NCBI GenBank assembly: GCA_030248295.1
Contig: JASANH010001039.1
Location: 1,054,001 to 1,118,000, forward strand
DNA: 64,000 nucleotides
Direction of reading: 5' to 3'
Source: Mesodorylaimus sp. YZB2_4
Lineage: Eukaryota; Nematoda; Enoplea; Dorylaimida; Dorylaimidae
The notes beneath the pieces are model-generated. The model made no database searches and was not told where the DNA came from. It saw only the letters and a list, made by a program, of their open reading frames with translations. Of this stretch, positions 1 through 11,919 are shown piece by piece (position 1 is the first letter of the stretch; every line of letters starts with the position of its first letter). The position numbers and the translations under genes are program-made.

Positions 1-85
1 AACCCGAGGGGTTGACTTCTGCCAGCCAGGGGAGAGTATCGATTACTCTCTCCCTCTCGCCATGGCCTACCAGGCATAAGACTTG
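1..85 (-). repeat. Dispersed repeat fragment
   Basis: This end of the window matches the region 31288-31372 in reverse orientation. Shared blocks include a CT-rich stretch around a cgattactctctcc core followed by ccatggcctaccaggc. It is a truncated copy of a GC-rich dispersed repeat. It lies where the third intron-like region of the neighbouring FPGS gene would continue, so it is probably an intronic insertion. Confidence 0.6.
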
Positions 86-370
86 AACAGAGAACTTAGG
101 GAGCTGAATTCGAGGAGGGTGAGGACACAGTTTCTAGCGTCTTGACTTACTGACTGTGAGATATATTCGAATCTCGACAAAGGCCACACGAATTAAAGTC
201 GTTTTGAATAAGAAACGCAAAGTTTTTAAGAAAAGTCGGGAAAATTTCAGCAGGTTTTAAGGATTTTGAGGAGGAGGAGGATCAAATTACAGGAGTTTTT
301 CGATTTCATGGGAGGTAGGAACCCTGGTTTTTGAGTTCCCCAGTGATCTCTAACGTTCGAACAAACTTAC

Positions 371-1080
371 ATTCGTTTCTATCAATCGATTATAAATTTT
401 CCAGAAAAATTCTGCGAATTTCGCTTCACAAAGTGGTTGTCCGTTTATTCGAATTCGTTCTCGCACATGAATCAAATGAGGAGAGCTAAAACAGTAAAAT
501 TTAAAATTTTTGAAGTTGGAATATAAAATCATAAACCTGTAAAATCCAGTTTTTAAACCACGATGTCTCAAAATCGATTCCACCATGGCACAAACTGAGC
601 CTTTGCCTTTTGTACCAGCAACATGAATCAAGTTCAAACGATCGAGATCAGGAACCTGAAATAATTGGAAATTATTTTGTAATCGTCTAGATTTTCATTT
701 TTTTGATCAATTTTTTAAAACAAAAAATTTAAAACTGTGTTTTTAAACACAAATTCAAAAAAACTCACGCACAACAGAGGTTTTTACTTTTATTCCAGTC
801 CTTTCTAAGAATCGTGCCGTTTCAACTAAATTTGTTTCCGGTTGATTTTGACGACGTTGTTTCAGAAAATTTATCACAGCCACATTGCTTTGAAGGCCGT
901 TCAGCGCTTTTATAGCATCCTAGAAAACAAAAAAAACAAAATCCATAAAAGCCAAAAAAATTTTGAAAGAAACACGTAACAAATACGAAAAAAGTTTTTG
1001 TACAAATAGTACTTTCATTTCGCAAATGTTACAAGCTATTCAGTTTCCAAAATTTTTATACTAACCTCATAATTAGACAT
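371..1080 (-). CDS. FPGS: Folylpolyglutamate synthase, N-terminal part (gene runs off left edge)
   Basis: The enzyme adds glutamates to folates using ATP, which traps folate in the cell. Four exons are visible: 1080-1066, 919-773, 655-537 and 485-371. They join in phase into 132 codons. The start reads MSNYEDAIKALNGLQ, matching the family N-terminus. The ATP-binding P-loop HVAGTKGKGS is at residues 65-74. It is followed by GLKTGFYSSPHL and VRERIRINGQ, both FPGS signatures. The intron between the last two exons is 51 nt. The donor after exon 2 is taken at GTGCGT (767-772), because the stronger GTGAGT four bases further on breaks the frame. No mitochondrial leader precedes the start, so this looks like a cytosolic form; a leader in an upstream exon cannot be excluded. 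The catalytic C-terminal two thirds lie beyond position 1. No further exon was found in 1-370. Confidence 0.9.
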
Positions 1081-2947
1081 CGTATTTTCCATATTTCTTA
1101 AAATGAATCTTTCGAAAACATCAACTCTTAATTTTTAAGCTTCCAAAATTTACTCACCAGGAAGCCAATTTTTTTCAAAATTTTTGTCATATACGTTTCT
1201 CCAAAATTCACCTTTTCGACAAAGAACTTTCATAAATGTTGTCACATTGAATACAAAACGCCTTTTGTCATGCCAACCAAACCAACACGTGTGACGTCGA
1301 TGCCGCACCTAAAATGAGTGCAGCCTGCGTGAAGGCACGTGCAAGGGGGGGGGCAAAGAGCAAAGGTAAACACTAGGCTGCGGGTACTTTACACTTTCTC
1401 TCCATGTTTTGACAAAAGTAGGTCAGTGATAGCATAAAAGGAGAGGAATAGGTCACAACTGCTCGCTTGCTTGCAGCTAAATTGCTGACCTCATAGATTG
1501 ATAGGAAATACCTTTGATCCCTTACAGAGTCAGAATTTTCATACAGTCAACACGAGAGTGCGATTGGGAGGACAGAAAAATTTGACATGAGATACTCGGT
1601 GATGACCCATGGATGTACGATGAACTATATGATCTGATTTCTCGCGGTAAGCCTACTGTAAAGGATGATGTGCAGGTACTAAATTGTTACCGCGACTGAG
1701 CGGGAAAATAAAATATCTCTGTGTGCAGTGTAATAACGATAGCCATCGTGCTCTCGCTCGCACAAGTCTTCAACCCGTTTCGCCGGCTTCATTATCACCA
1801 TTACCTTGTGATGATACTAGTCCAAAATGTAGGTTTATGAATTCACGAACCTGTGAAGTCCAGTCTTCTGCTCGTTCAAGACTGTGACTTGTTTGTACCA
1901 GGTCGATTGTCCTCAGCTTGGAAGCCGTTTCCAGCGCCCTGAGCTCTGATTGCCCAAACAACTCGGGTACGCCCTATCAGAGGGCCACCGCACCTTTGAG
2001 TTTGTGCTATACCTGACCGCTCGCCATCCCGGTTGTATCAAAATTGGTCTGTCATGGTTTTTTTAGGATAGCATTAGGTTGGGATCAGGTTTTTCGGGAT
2101 CGATATTTCCCACATCTTTTTGCTTTTTTGTACATTTGCGTTTATTCTCCTGACTGAAGCACGCTTTTCAGTCATACAGTTTTTTTACTTATATTAAAAG
2201 GCAGTTCTAAGAAATTGCAAACAAAGTTTAGCCATGCCAGCTTTTCCCCACCCCCAAACAGGCTACAGGCTATGACGAACAGACATTACAGCACATTGAC
2301 TTATTTAGCACGCCCCTCAGTTAACTAAAATATTTGAAGGACATATTAACTCAAAAAGGTTCTAGTGGAAAAAGAAACTTAAAACCATACACGGTATTTT
2401 CAGTAAGTGAAAGCTCGTTCATTTCCTTCCTATGCCTCTGCGTCACATATCAAAGTTTTTGCACTTCTGGCCTTGAGAAAAGCATCTTTTCTAAATATCT
2501 GCCAATGCAACGTACAGCGTAGGTTGTGTCAAAAGTATGGCACTAAAGCTTCTGTGATAAAATTCTTCAGGACTTCTCGGCCGCCCAATTCCATCTGCCG
2601 CGTGCTTTCTCCTATCTTTAGCCCCAGCCTAATCCATCTAATTCTTTTATCAATCTTCCCCCAAACTCTTCTAGCAGACGAGCCTGGCAGAGACTAAAGT
2701 TTATTTAGCAGACGACGGCACATAGCTTCATTGAACGCCATCGCCTACCACGCGCCCCTAAATATCCCATGTATTTGCGTGCTTATGTAACAAGCATCGA
2801 CCTCGCCCTGTGCTGTTTGCGCGATTAGATAAGAATATTGGGTCGATAAAAGGCAAAAGTGCACTGCATTGTGCTGCTTGTTGTAATCACGCCTTTGGGT
2901 GTTAACCTTAGCCTGCTCTCACAATCAGTCAGTGCCTACCAGCCACA
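1081..2947. other. Intergenic, no gene recognised
   Basis: This stretch separates divergently transcribed FPGS (-) and the glutamate transporter (+), so it should hold both promoters. Short ORFs on both strands around 1684-1961 and 2334-2697 have no recognisable domain and no convincing splice context. A run of nine or more G occurs near 1345. A TATA-like GATAAAAG lies at about 2843, roughly 100 nt upstream of the transporter ATG. Confidence 0.5.
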
Positions 2948-5568
2948 ATGACTGCTGAACCAGAATTGTTGGCATCATCTGCGGCTTCGACCACAATCAA
3001 TGTAGCTGGTCAACAACCAGTGGAAAAGAGAAAATGGTGGAAACTAAAAGCAGATCAAATACTTTTAATTTTGATGATTGCATCGGTTTGTGTTGGTGCT
3101 GCCTTGGGAGCCATTCTGAAAATAGGCGATCACCAATACTCACCAAGAGAAGTCATGTATATTGGATTCTTGGGCGAAATTTTCTTGCGAATGTTAAAAA
3201 TGTTAATTTTGCCATTAATTGTTAGCAGTTTAATTAACAGTTTATCAGAATTGAATCCACGAACGGCTGGACGATTGGGTGGAGTCACTGTACTTTACTT
3301 TTTCTTGACCACAGTACTAGCTGTAATCGAAGGCATATTTTTGGTTATGGTTATTCGACCTGGTCATTACGCTGAAGATAAAAAGCCTGAGAATTACAAC
3401 AATAATTGTGAATCGACGCCCGTGGACACGATATTGGATCTGTTAAGGTATGTTCGTTTTCAGGTTTCATAATGTATGACACGAAATCAGGTACCGTGCT
3501 GATTATTCCAAATTTTTTCCAGAGCAGTTTTTTCAAACAAACTTCTTCAAATCTGTCGTGAACCAATGTACTGAGCCAGTTTCAAACCACAGTTTTTAAA
3601 CCACTTTCTAAATCACTTTATAAATTAGTTTAAACTTCTGTTTCTAAATCAGTTTCAAACAAGTTTCCAAACCAGCTTCAAACTACTAGTAACACTATAC
3701 CGGTTTTAATTATGCTTTAAGCCATTATGCCAAACCAACGTTAAACCATTTTCACATTCTAGCTTCATGCTATGGTTAAAAACCAGTTTCGAACCTTTCT
3801 TTTTCAACCAGTTCCAAGCCTGAACATCTCATTGCAGAAACCTGTTTCCAGACAATCTAGTCCAGGCTTGTTTCGAGGCAGTGCGTACGTGCGTGATATC
3901 AGCCACAGTTGCTGTTTATAATGACGACGGTGTCAATATGACGGCCCCTAATGGCACATGGTACATGGTCAATCAGACAGTGAACCACACATATTCTGTA
4001 GAGCAACAGATCAACGTGAATTCTGTGGATGGAATGAATATTCTTGGGTTGGTACTGGCTGCTTTGGCGTACGGAATCGTAATCAGCATGATGGGTGAAC
4101 GGACGAAGGCACTGGCTGAGGTGTTCAAGGCAGTCGAAGCGGCTACCATGCGCTTGGTTACTGTAGCTATCTGGTAAGTTCAGTTAAAAGCACTGATACA
4201 AATTGAAATGTGGCGAAACAGACGAAGGAGACCAAACCTCTTTGTGCATGTTATATGTAGTCTTTTTGAGCCATTATGACGAAACTGAAAACGGCTCGTT
4301 AGAAAGCACTAGAGTCACAGAAACTGCAGTTTTTGTGGTGCTGATTAGGCGTCACCCACAATTGCGAACCAGAAATGAGCGTAGGTGCTAGTAAGCCAGC
4401 AGGTTGTTATACAATTGAATTTCGAAAACTCAAATCCTTTAGCATGTTCTTGACGGTTCCAGCCTTTCTGATGGTGGTTACACGCATGCTATGTGCATGC
4501 TTAGGGGTCGTGCAGAAAACGATTCTAAAAAGTTTAGATGTGATATCACATTGTGTGAACTACAAATCGCTCGCAGGTTTGGTCCGATTGGTATTACATT
4601 TCTGATAGCGAAAGAAATAGTGCAAATGGATGATCCTGTCAAGCAACTACAAGGGTTGGCAATGTACATTGCTACAGTTATAACTGGCTTGGTTTTGCAT
4701 TCGATCATCCTTCTGCCCATTATCTACTTTATCGTGGTTAGAAAAAACCCACTGAAACATTTGGCCGGCGTGTTCCAGGCACTGCTTACAGCTCTAGGAA
4801 CCGATTCCAGGTAAGAAGTTCGACACTAATTTCTTGTGGCCTGATTGATTTTGTGTGCAGTTTTTTTCTGACGGGAGAAACTCTTAAAAAATCACTTTAG
4901 TTCTGCCACGTTGCCTGTAACCATCCGTTGCATGGAAGAAAACAATAATTGCGATCCCAGGGTGGCTCGATTTGTACTTCCACTTGGTGCTACTGTTAAC
5001 ATGAATGGGACAGCGCTGTATGAGGCAGTGGCTGCTATCTATGTTAGCCAAGTGAAACAGATGCCCCTCGATGTTGGCCAAGTCATCATTGTCAGGTATG
5101 CATTGTTGTACCCTTGGTTGTGTCACAGATCATGTTCAACACTACCCATTCCAGCATAACAGCCACGCTTGCTGCCATTGGTGCAGCTGGCATCCCGCAA
5201 GCTGGTTTGGTCACTCTGATTATGGTTCTGACGGCTGTTGGACTACCACCTGAATATTCCGCATTGATCATTCCGGTTGACTGGTTCTTGTGAGCGGCCA
5301 CTTTTGCATTTCGATTAAGCTTACTATATTGCATACTCTTTTAAGGGATCGACTGCGCACTGTAGCCAATGTGTTTGGCGACACGGTTGGTGCTGCAATT
5401 GTGCAAAAAACTTGCAAAAGTTATTTGGATAAGGTTACAGAAGAACAAGGTCTTTCTCAGCAGACCCTTAATAGCCATGTCGAAGATATGAATAATGGAA
5501 TGAATAATGTTTATAAGAGGAAGTTGACAAAACCAGATATGGAATCGGGCTACGACTTGAAAATGTAA
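2948..5568 (+). CDS. Excitatory amino acid (glutamate) transporter, SLC1/EAAT family
   Basis: This is a complete Na+-coupled glutamate/aspartate transporter of the plasma membrane. Six exons (2948-3447, 3838-4173, 4577-4810, 4901-5095, 5155-5289, 5346-5568) join in phase 2 throughout to give 540 residues, the usual family size. The N-terminal scaffold helices begin at about residue 37 ([15 protein letters not shown]). An extracellular loop in exon 2 carries NMT, NGT, NQT and NHT sequons. HP1 reads TDSSSATLP, TM7 reads [12 protein letters not shown]2 reads [12 protein letters not shown], and TM8 reads VDWFLDRLRT followed by NVFGD. The TM8 Asp and second Arg are the residues that hold substrate in EAATs. 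The normal NMDGT motif has Asn instead of Asp. The ATG has an in-frame, family-like hydrophilic N-terminus. The short C-tail ends YDLKM with no PDZ-type ligand I can recognise. Confidence 0.95.
3556..3830 (+). repeat. Degenerate minisatellite in transporter intron 1
   Basis: Variants of a 12-20 bp unit around cagtttcaaac or aaaccagtttc recur at least ten times through this intron. Copies are diverged and spacing is irregular. They fill most of the 390-nt intron. Confidence 0.6.
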
Positions 5569-5863
5569 CATTCTGTTTTGCAGCAACGATTTCTTCAATT
5601 TTATCGAGTACCAATAGTTTTACTGGGCGCTGTAAATATTGTTGAAACTGTAGCACTTTTGTCTGTTCGCTCTTATTCTAGATTCCGTCCTTGTATCAAC
5701 ATCCCGATACTCTTGCCAGAAGGGATTTAAATGTTAATGCGCTAAGAAATTAATTTTTTATATTCTCGCAAATATTAAAAAATAACTGTGGAAATATGAT
5801 TTTCGTATACTTATATGGTTTTCACACCTGCAGTATACTGCATAATAATATTTGTAAAGTAAT

Positions 5864-5873
5864 AATAAATAAA
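5864..5873 (+). terminator. Polyadenylation signals of the glutamate transporter
   Basis: Two overlapping AATAAA hexamers lie about 300 nt downstream of the transporter stop codon, in AT-rich DNA. Position and sequence fit a poly(A) signal. Cleavage is not shown. Confidence 0.5.
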
Positions 5874-6690
5874 GAAAATGGAAAATAATAATATAAAGTA
5901 TTAACAGCACATTTTAGTAGCATTTTTAAAAACGATAATAACGACTGCTTGCCTCTTTTCTTGCACTTCTGCAGACGGCCACTAGCAGCATACCATTTTT
6001 CACACATTGTGAGCCAGAATGAGGCACATCTGGTCGTCCAATACATTTTCCAAGAGGTACTCGAAACTGAATAGGTTAATTTCAGGTATTTGTCAAGTAA
6101 TAGGTAGCAATTTGCAGGTGCTGCGGCCAGTGACATTCGCCAGGACTGTGACGCCCCTAGGAGCGCATTACTACTACAAAACTGTTTCTTTGACCAAAGG
6201 TTTTTTACGAAATTTTCTGTTACCTATACACAGTGAGTCGGAGCTCGACACACATAAGAAGCTGATCGTTAGAATGCGTCTTATATTTCTTTGAGACACA
6301 TGATCTAGTAATGTAGAGTTTATTCGACAGGGTAGACACCAACTAAAAGCGATAGATTCAATGAGGTGCAAAGACAGTGGCAGTGGTGTGTTGCCTGGCA
6401 GCTAACTAAGAATAAGGTTTACATATCCAATCGCCTGATGCTATGCGTATGGTTCCATATGTATGCCCTACGGCGCAACCCACACCCTGGCAACCAGTAT
6501 GGTCGACTGCATGGATCTCCAGGGACGAACAACACTGTAACAGGCTAGGCACTCATGGGTCAAGCGCGCATTAGTACAGTAATCGTTCATGACTCGGTTA
6601 CCAAATACAGCACGTTTATTTTGTCTGGAAATCTTCGTTTCACCCCTCCGCTATTCCGACAGTCATGCCACATCAGAGATCAACAATGCA
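5874..6690. other. Intergenic, nothing recognised
   Basis: There are only short ORFs, with no domain, conserved motif or repeat partner that I could see within the window. Confidence 0.4.
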
Positions 6691-6714
6691 TGAAAACGTG
6701 CATGACGCTTTACT

Positions 6715-7375
6715 AAGCGCCAGTAGAGCGATGCAGTAACTTGCATGCTCGCGAAACTAACAAGGGAACATCGCCAACCGTTAAGTCGAACTTTGAGAAA
6801 CCAAAAATTGTAATTTGCTCCTAGGTGCAAAAGAAAGCTATGTGCAAAATATTAGAGGCGTCTGGCCAACTGGTCAGCAGTGGTCAGCGTCTAAAGTCCC
6901 GAATTTTTGTGTGTTAACGAAGCTGACTGAGCGTTGAGAAAAACACGCAAAGTTCTTTCCAACCTAGGTTTTTGGGTTCGTAGTTTTTTGTTTAAGCTTC
7001 AAACACTTGGGTTTGAGGTTTTTTTCTGAAAAAACCAAAAAAAATCCAGCAGAATTTGAAAATTTCACTGTACTCTTCGCGCTGACCAGAACTGACTTGC
7101 TGGCCAGACGCCTCTAATATTTTGCACAGAGCTTTATTTTGCACCCAGAAACATGTTTCCCAATTTTTGGTTTTCCAAAATTCGACTTAACGGCTGGCGA
7201 TGTTCCCTTGTAAGAGGCATTTTTCAGCTTCATTGAAGCGTATGGCAGAGAAAAGAATCAGCAGTAGGTGACTGGCTTGTGACTGTAGGTAGAAGTCTAT
7301 ACTGAAGTCTTTGTTATCAAGTACAGGGCAGCAGATGCTTAGCAGCAGTGGCAGCATCTTTGCAGCATTCATGGA
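6715..7375 (+). repeat. Older dispersed repeat, split by a MITE
   Basis: The sequence left of the MITE (gcgatgcagtaacttgcat) and right of it (gaggcattt..cttcattgaagcgtatg, then gggcagcagatgct..gcagcatctttgcagcattc) together match the uninterrupted copy at 30160-30340. This shows that the MITE landed inside a pre-existing repeat. The uninterrupted copy sits next to a tRNA-like SINE head, so the unit may be part of a SINE or an associated repeat. Confidence 0.75.
6761..7210. mobile_element. MITE with ~130-bp terminal inverted repeats, TAA target duplication
   Basis: The left end caagggaacatcgcc is mirrored by ggcgatgttcccttg at the right end. The arms stay complementary, with some mismatches, for about 130 bp (6761-6895 and 7082-7210). 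Both ends are flanked by TAA (6758-6760 and 7211-7213). A three-base TWA duplication is typical of PIF/Harbinger elements, so this is a non-autonomous Harbinger-type element by inference. The central 190 bp carries no ORF of note. Confidence 0.85.
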
Positions 7376-8590
7376 CCAGTAGGCACTAGACTGTAATCAC
7401 GGATGATGACGGGATAATTAGATGCGCATTCACTCCTGGATTTCGACCATCAGCAAGTGCACTACGTGGTGCCTGGCTTACAATGTCACGTGCTAGCCTC
7501 TGTACGTGACTCCGCCATGTAACGGGAGCATGCATAAGTTGTCTATTACTCTTTACAGCATGCATTTGAATTTAGGAGTTCAACCTAAAGCTGCAGCATG
7601 GTTTAGATTTAACATTTCCAGTTTTCCCTGTCATATTCCAGGATGAAGCTACTTCTAGCTCTGGAGGATTGCACAGTGGTGTCAAATAGAGCCAAAAGTG
7701 GCAGTAAGGCTCAACTTTTTGTGCATGTGTAACTTTTTATGAATAATATGTCCTCTCAGCCTCAAGTGCTCACTTTCTGTGGTGATTTGGTAAAACATGA
7801 ACGTATAGCAGTTGAAAGGTCGCTACCTCTGCTAGTGGCGAGCGACTTCCTTGACGCATGACTTTAAGTGGCTGTCACATAATGAAATTATGTCTGTTCG
7901 TAAAGCAGAAGTATCATTTTAGGGGGAAGTTCAATATAAACGTCAACTTAAATTATATTTGGGCATTACATGTACATGCTGTAGAATGTAATCAGTGACC
8001 AAAATTTTTTTTTTGAACAACTTATGACTTGGCAACGATAGGAACTCAAAAAACATCAGGCAGAGCTATATACACAATATAATGCTGATAATGCACAGCA
8101 TAAAACTTGATACTTCCATTTCCAACGGGGGTCCCATTGCAAACAATAAATACTCATTTTTTTCACTATAAATATCACATTTCTTTTTTCCGTACAATTT
8201 AAAGAAATGAGTTTTCAGTAGAACCGAGTCTAGCTGGAAGCCACGTGTTAAATTTACGTTCTAAAAACGAAAGAATAAAAACTCATAAACTCTTAAAACA
8301 GCTTGCGAGCAGCTCCTTGTCTTGCTCGCAATCGCGCCGCGTTGCTTGCAGACTGCAGAGCCACGCTTCACATTGGGCAATATTTCTGTGATCCACCGAC
8401 CAGAGGCACGAATCGACGCATGGACGTTCAGACATGTTTTCTGCTTTGAATCTTTAAGACCTTCAGTAATAATATTAAAGAATCCACAAGCCTGTTTTGG
8501 TATATTTGCACATCACTGGACCGCCAGAATCATGATAAAATGTCAATCTGCCTGTTTACTTTAGCTTCACCCCAGTGATATTCAGAGGAG
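7376..8590. other. Intergenic, nothing recognised
   Basis: No coding exon, tRNA or clear repeat was recognised. Base composition drifts to AT-rich between 7900 and 8300. An 80-codon ORF at 8322-8564 shows no family resemblance or splice support. Confidence 0.4.
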
Positions 8591-8594
8591 CAGA

Positions 8595-8745
8595 TGGGCC
8601 CAGGTCGTAACTTAGTGGATTAGTGCGCACTTACAGGGGAGGGTTCGATTCCCGCTCGGGCAAAAAATTGTTGTCGATGCATGTGTTTGCAGCCATCAAA
8701 TGCGCTATATAGTGCTAGGCAGTGGATATAGTATGACATGGATGG
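8595..8745 (+). mobile_element. tRNA-derived SINE (family A)
   Basis: A tRNA-like head contains an A-box region (taacttagtggattagtgcg) and a B box (gggttcgattcccg). A tail with catcaaatgcgctat and agtatgacatgg follows. The same head-tail order recurs at 8800, 49400 (-), 54595 and, tail only, 62255 (-). It is not a functional tRNA, because the acceptor stem does not pair. Confidence 0.65.
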
Positions 8746-8799
8746 GGTTTTACTGGCGTAGTACCCTCGATCGCTATGACAACACCAACTGCGAGCATG

Positions 8800-8945
8800 A
8801 CCGGCCTCGTGGCCTGGTGGGTTAGGCGTCTGCATCTCACGCCAGGTGCGCAGTTACGGGCGAGTGTTCGACTCACGGCCCGGTGAATCATTTCGTGTAA
8901 AATGTGTCCCTTCACCCTCGAGTGCGCATAAGCGTTTGGTGATGT
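8800..8945 (+). mobile_element. tRNA-derived SINE (family A)
   Basis: The head ggcctcgtggcctggtgggt, a B-box-like gagtgttcgactcacggc and a tail with ccctcgagtgcgcataagcg mark a second copy of the family. It starts only about 55 bp downstream of the previous copy, in the same orientation. A diverged GC-rich relative of the head occurs at about 41035-41130. Confidence 0.65.
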
Positions 8946-10040
8946 GGTAAAAGATGAGCATGAACATGATTCGGTTAGAACAAGTGTGTCGGGATAAAAC
9001 TAGCATGTCTCGCAATAGGCCATTTCAGTCAAAAAAATTTGAAAAAGGCACAATGCAACTAGCTTCTTTATGATTGCTTGCTTATAACAAGTGTAAATTA
9101 GTTCCTATTTCGCACCATATACAATGCAGGAGAGGGCTCATGTGCTATAACAAAGCGCGCAGGAAATTTAAATGATCAGTTTCTTGTGTTCAGTATCTTG
9201 TTTCATTCCCCAAATTACGTCCGCTGAGCTGGCCAACCGTCAAAGGTTGACACTGGTGCGACCGAGGCGAAGCTAGAAATGCAGCACTTCAGAACAGCAG
9301 AATTTCAGCCCCGTGGTAAAAAAATATGCGCAGTATTGCTAAACTTTAAGTACAAAAAAGACACTTTCCTAAAAAGCTATCTTATTTTCTCAAGTATCCA
9401 TCTCTCTGTACGACCTAATTACAAGACCCTACCAATCGAAGACCCAAAGACCCTACTGAATGCGACCCAATCCGAAGGAGCCATCGAATAAAAGTTTATC
9501 CATCAGAAGCAAAAAATCCAGTTATTCAAGTTGTTTTTAATGAAGCATATCAAATGCATATTTTTAATTTCCTGGAGCTTAATACTGTTTTCTGTCCATC
9601 GGGACACTGCATAAACTCTAAATAATTCTGTGAAAGCTTATCTTTAGCTTTTCTCGCCAAAGTCGCTCATTGGGGATTTGTTTGATGAAAATGGCGCGCA
9701 TGACGCAAATCTAGTGCCGCTCTAGAATTGCCGCGATCTTTGACTGAAAGATGTTCATAAATCGAATTTCATGCAGTTTTTAACATGTTTAAAAATAATA
9801 ATACACAACTAGAATCAACCAGGCACAACCAAGCAGGATGCCAAGGCACCATAGAATATCTCACTAATAAACAAAACATTTTAAAAGACTTGGGCCCTCG
9901 AGGAGTTAACCCACGGAAATTCAAATCCTGATGTCATTTTGCTTGAGGAGCTCACTGATATGTCTGCTAAAGAGCGCGGGGCGGGTGGCTCGTTCAAATT
10001 TGAGCAATCGAAACCAACTATAGAGGCACTGTGTGTGTTT
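8946..10040. other. Intergenic, nothing recognised
   Basis: Short ORFs only, for example 9279-9491. No domain, tRNA or terminal-repeat structure was seen. Confidence 0.4.
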
Positions 10041-10262
10041 AAAGGTATCCGTTCATGTGAAAAGCTAGGATTCAGAATTTGTTTAAATTCAAATCATATT
10101 TAGTTAATAGGGTCGGAATACTTCCGAAAAACATAATTTCCAACGTGGTCACTCCAGTCGCTGACCGCTGGTATTTATTTTATTTAGAGAAGTACCCTCC
10201 CCCATATCAGTTTGGAATGGATATAATCGAGAAGTGTGCGCGCAAGGCGGCCGCCGGGTGGC
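10041..10262 (+). repeat. Left copy of a 222-bp inverted repeat
   Basis: It begins aaaggtatccgttcatgtg and ends caaggcggccgccgggtggc. It is about 95% identical to the reverse complement of 11698-11919. The two copies share an open frame containing ILPKNIISNVVTPVADRW. They point toward each other across 1.4 kb with no recognised gene between them. Confidence 0.85.
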
Positions 10263-11697
10263 TCTTTTGCCAGCATGGTTCAGTCCACGTAAAACTGACG
10301 TGTATGAGGACTGATGGAAAGAAAGAAAAAATATTGAACTTATTTTGAAATAATGAATTTATTTGGTAGTGACAACGATGTGACAAGAGCAGGTTTTTAA
10401 TTTTGCCTCTGGTCTATGCTGAGTGGCTGCGAATGCGGGTGGACGAAGAGCGAGCTCCACAGTTGGATGGGAGCTAGGCCGTTACAGGTAAGAATATGCC
10501 ATGTTCCTATATGTGTTGTACAATTCGGTAAATTAGAGCAGCGACATGAAGTGTTGGGCTTTTTATCTCTCCGCATAGAGTGAGCACTAAACGATTTAGG
10601 ATTTTCCAAATAAAAAAACGGGGATGAGGTCAACATCAGCACTTTTTTGAAGAAGAAAACTACATTGACAAGGATTAGTGAGAGTCAACTTATTCTGAAA
10701 ATATAAGTCGACTGCAAGAAGTGTGTGTTTCAGGATACAACAACTCATAAAATGGTCGTCCTTGGATCGTACGGAGACCTGCACTTTTCTTGTCGACGTT
10801 GGACAGCAGTAGCGGATGGAACACAACTTACTGAGAAGCTTTGTCGTTGGGGAGCAGCGGACTGATAGACTCGATGTGGAATACTAGCTAATAACCCAAA
10901 AATACCTGCTCTTAAATTGTCCATGGGATTAAAATGTGAGTATTGCTTCAAAGTGAGTACGTGTACGTGTCGTGAGTCGTATTATGTGAGTACGCGCTTC
11001 GAAAGATGAAGCCCCTGCTTTCTATGACTTAGTTTACTTGTTACGCGTTTTCAAACGAGCTACAGTAGGAATTTTCTTATGAACGACGATGACGATTTGT
11101 CTTTGGGTTTTTGATGTACTGTGATAGCGATGTTTGGTATTTTATTGTGCATAAGACATTGCTAAAGACTTTTCCAATGTACAGGAGTAAACGAGTACGT
11201 ATATGTCTCACACAATACAAGAGTCACAGAATCAAAAACACTTCTATTATGTGTATCACAAGTTGGCCTAGCAGCAGAACCAGTTGGTATTTAGAGCTGC
11301 TGCAGAACCCGGTTGTCGGAGTAAAGAACATCATCTAAGCAAAAACTAAAACAGTAGCCGAGAGCAAAGGAGTCATGTGGCAAACAGCATAAATGTAAGC
11401 ACATACGTGCGTGTATCCAGGGCTCAAGGAGTTTTCTGAATCGCACCACAGTCGCAGGTACCGAAATAAATAATCCTCAATAAATCTGAGGCAAAACAAA
11501 ATCAATACCGAGCTATTCGACCGACAGATCATCAATGCATGGTGCACCAGCTTCTCTCCGCCAAAATCCAAGGGTTATTTCACGATGTTCGTCAAAATGC
11601 AAGATGCAAATTGTTGGACATTCGAGAAGCATTTCATGTTTCAATGCTGCTCGCAAACATAGGCTATACTAACGGCCGTGCTGACAATTGGGCAGGG
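10263..11697. other. Spacer between the inverted copies
   Basis: About 1.4 kb with short ORFs on both strands and no recognisable transposase, domain or RNA gene. If the two arms are termini of one element, this would be its interior; it shows no coding evidence for that. Confidence 0.4.
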
Positions 11698-11919
11698 CCA
11701 CCCCGCGGCCGCCTTGCGCGCACACTTTTCGATTATATCCATTCCAAACTGATATGGGGAAGGGTACTTCTCCGAATAAAATAAATACCAGCGGTCAGCG
11801 ACTGGAGTGACCACGTTGGAAATTATGTTTTTCGGAAGTATTCCGACCCTATTAACTAAATGTGATTTGAATTTAAACAAATTATGAATCCTAGCTTTTC
11901 ACATGAACGGATACCTTTT
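11698..11919 (-). repeat. Right copy of the 222-bp inverted repeat
   Basis: Reverse complement of the copy at 10041-10262. The homology stops at the same outer boundary (aaaggtatccg), which suggests either two insertions of one small element or long termini of one element. No target-site duplication could be identified. Confidence 0.85.

Noticed and set aside
10041..11919. LTR retrotransposon
   Set aside because: The two copies are inverted, not direct, and there is no gag-pol coding between them.
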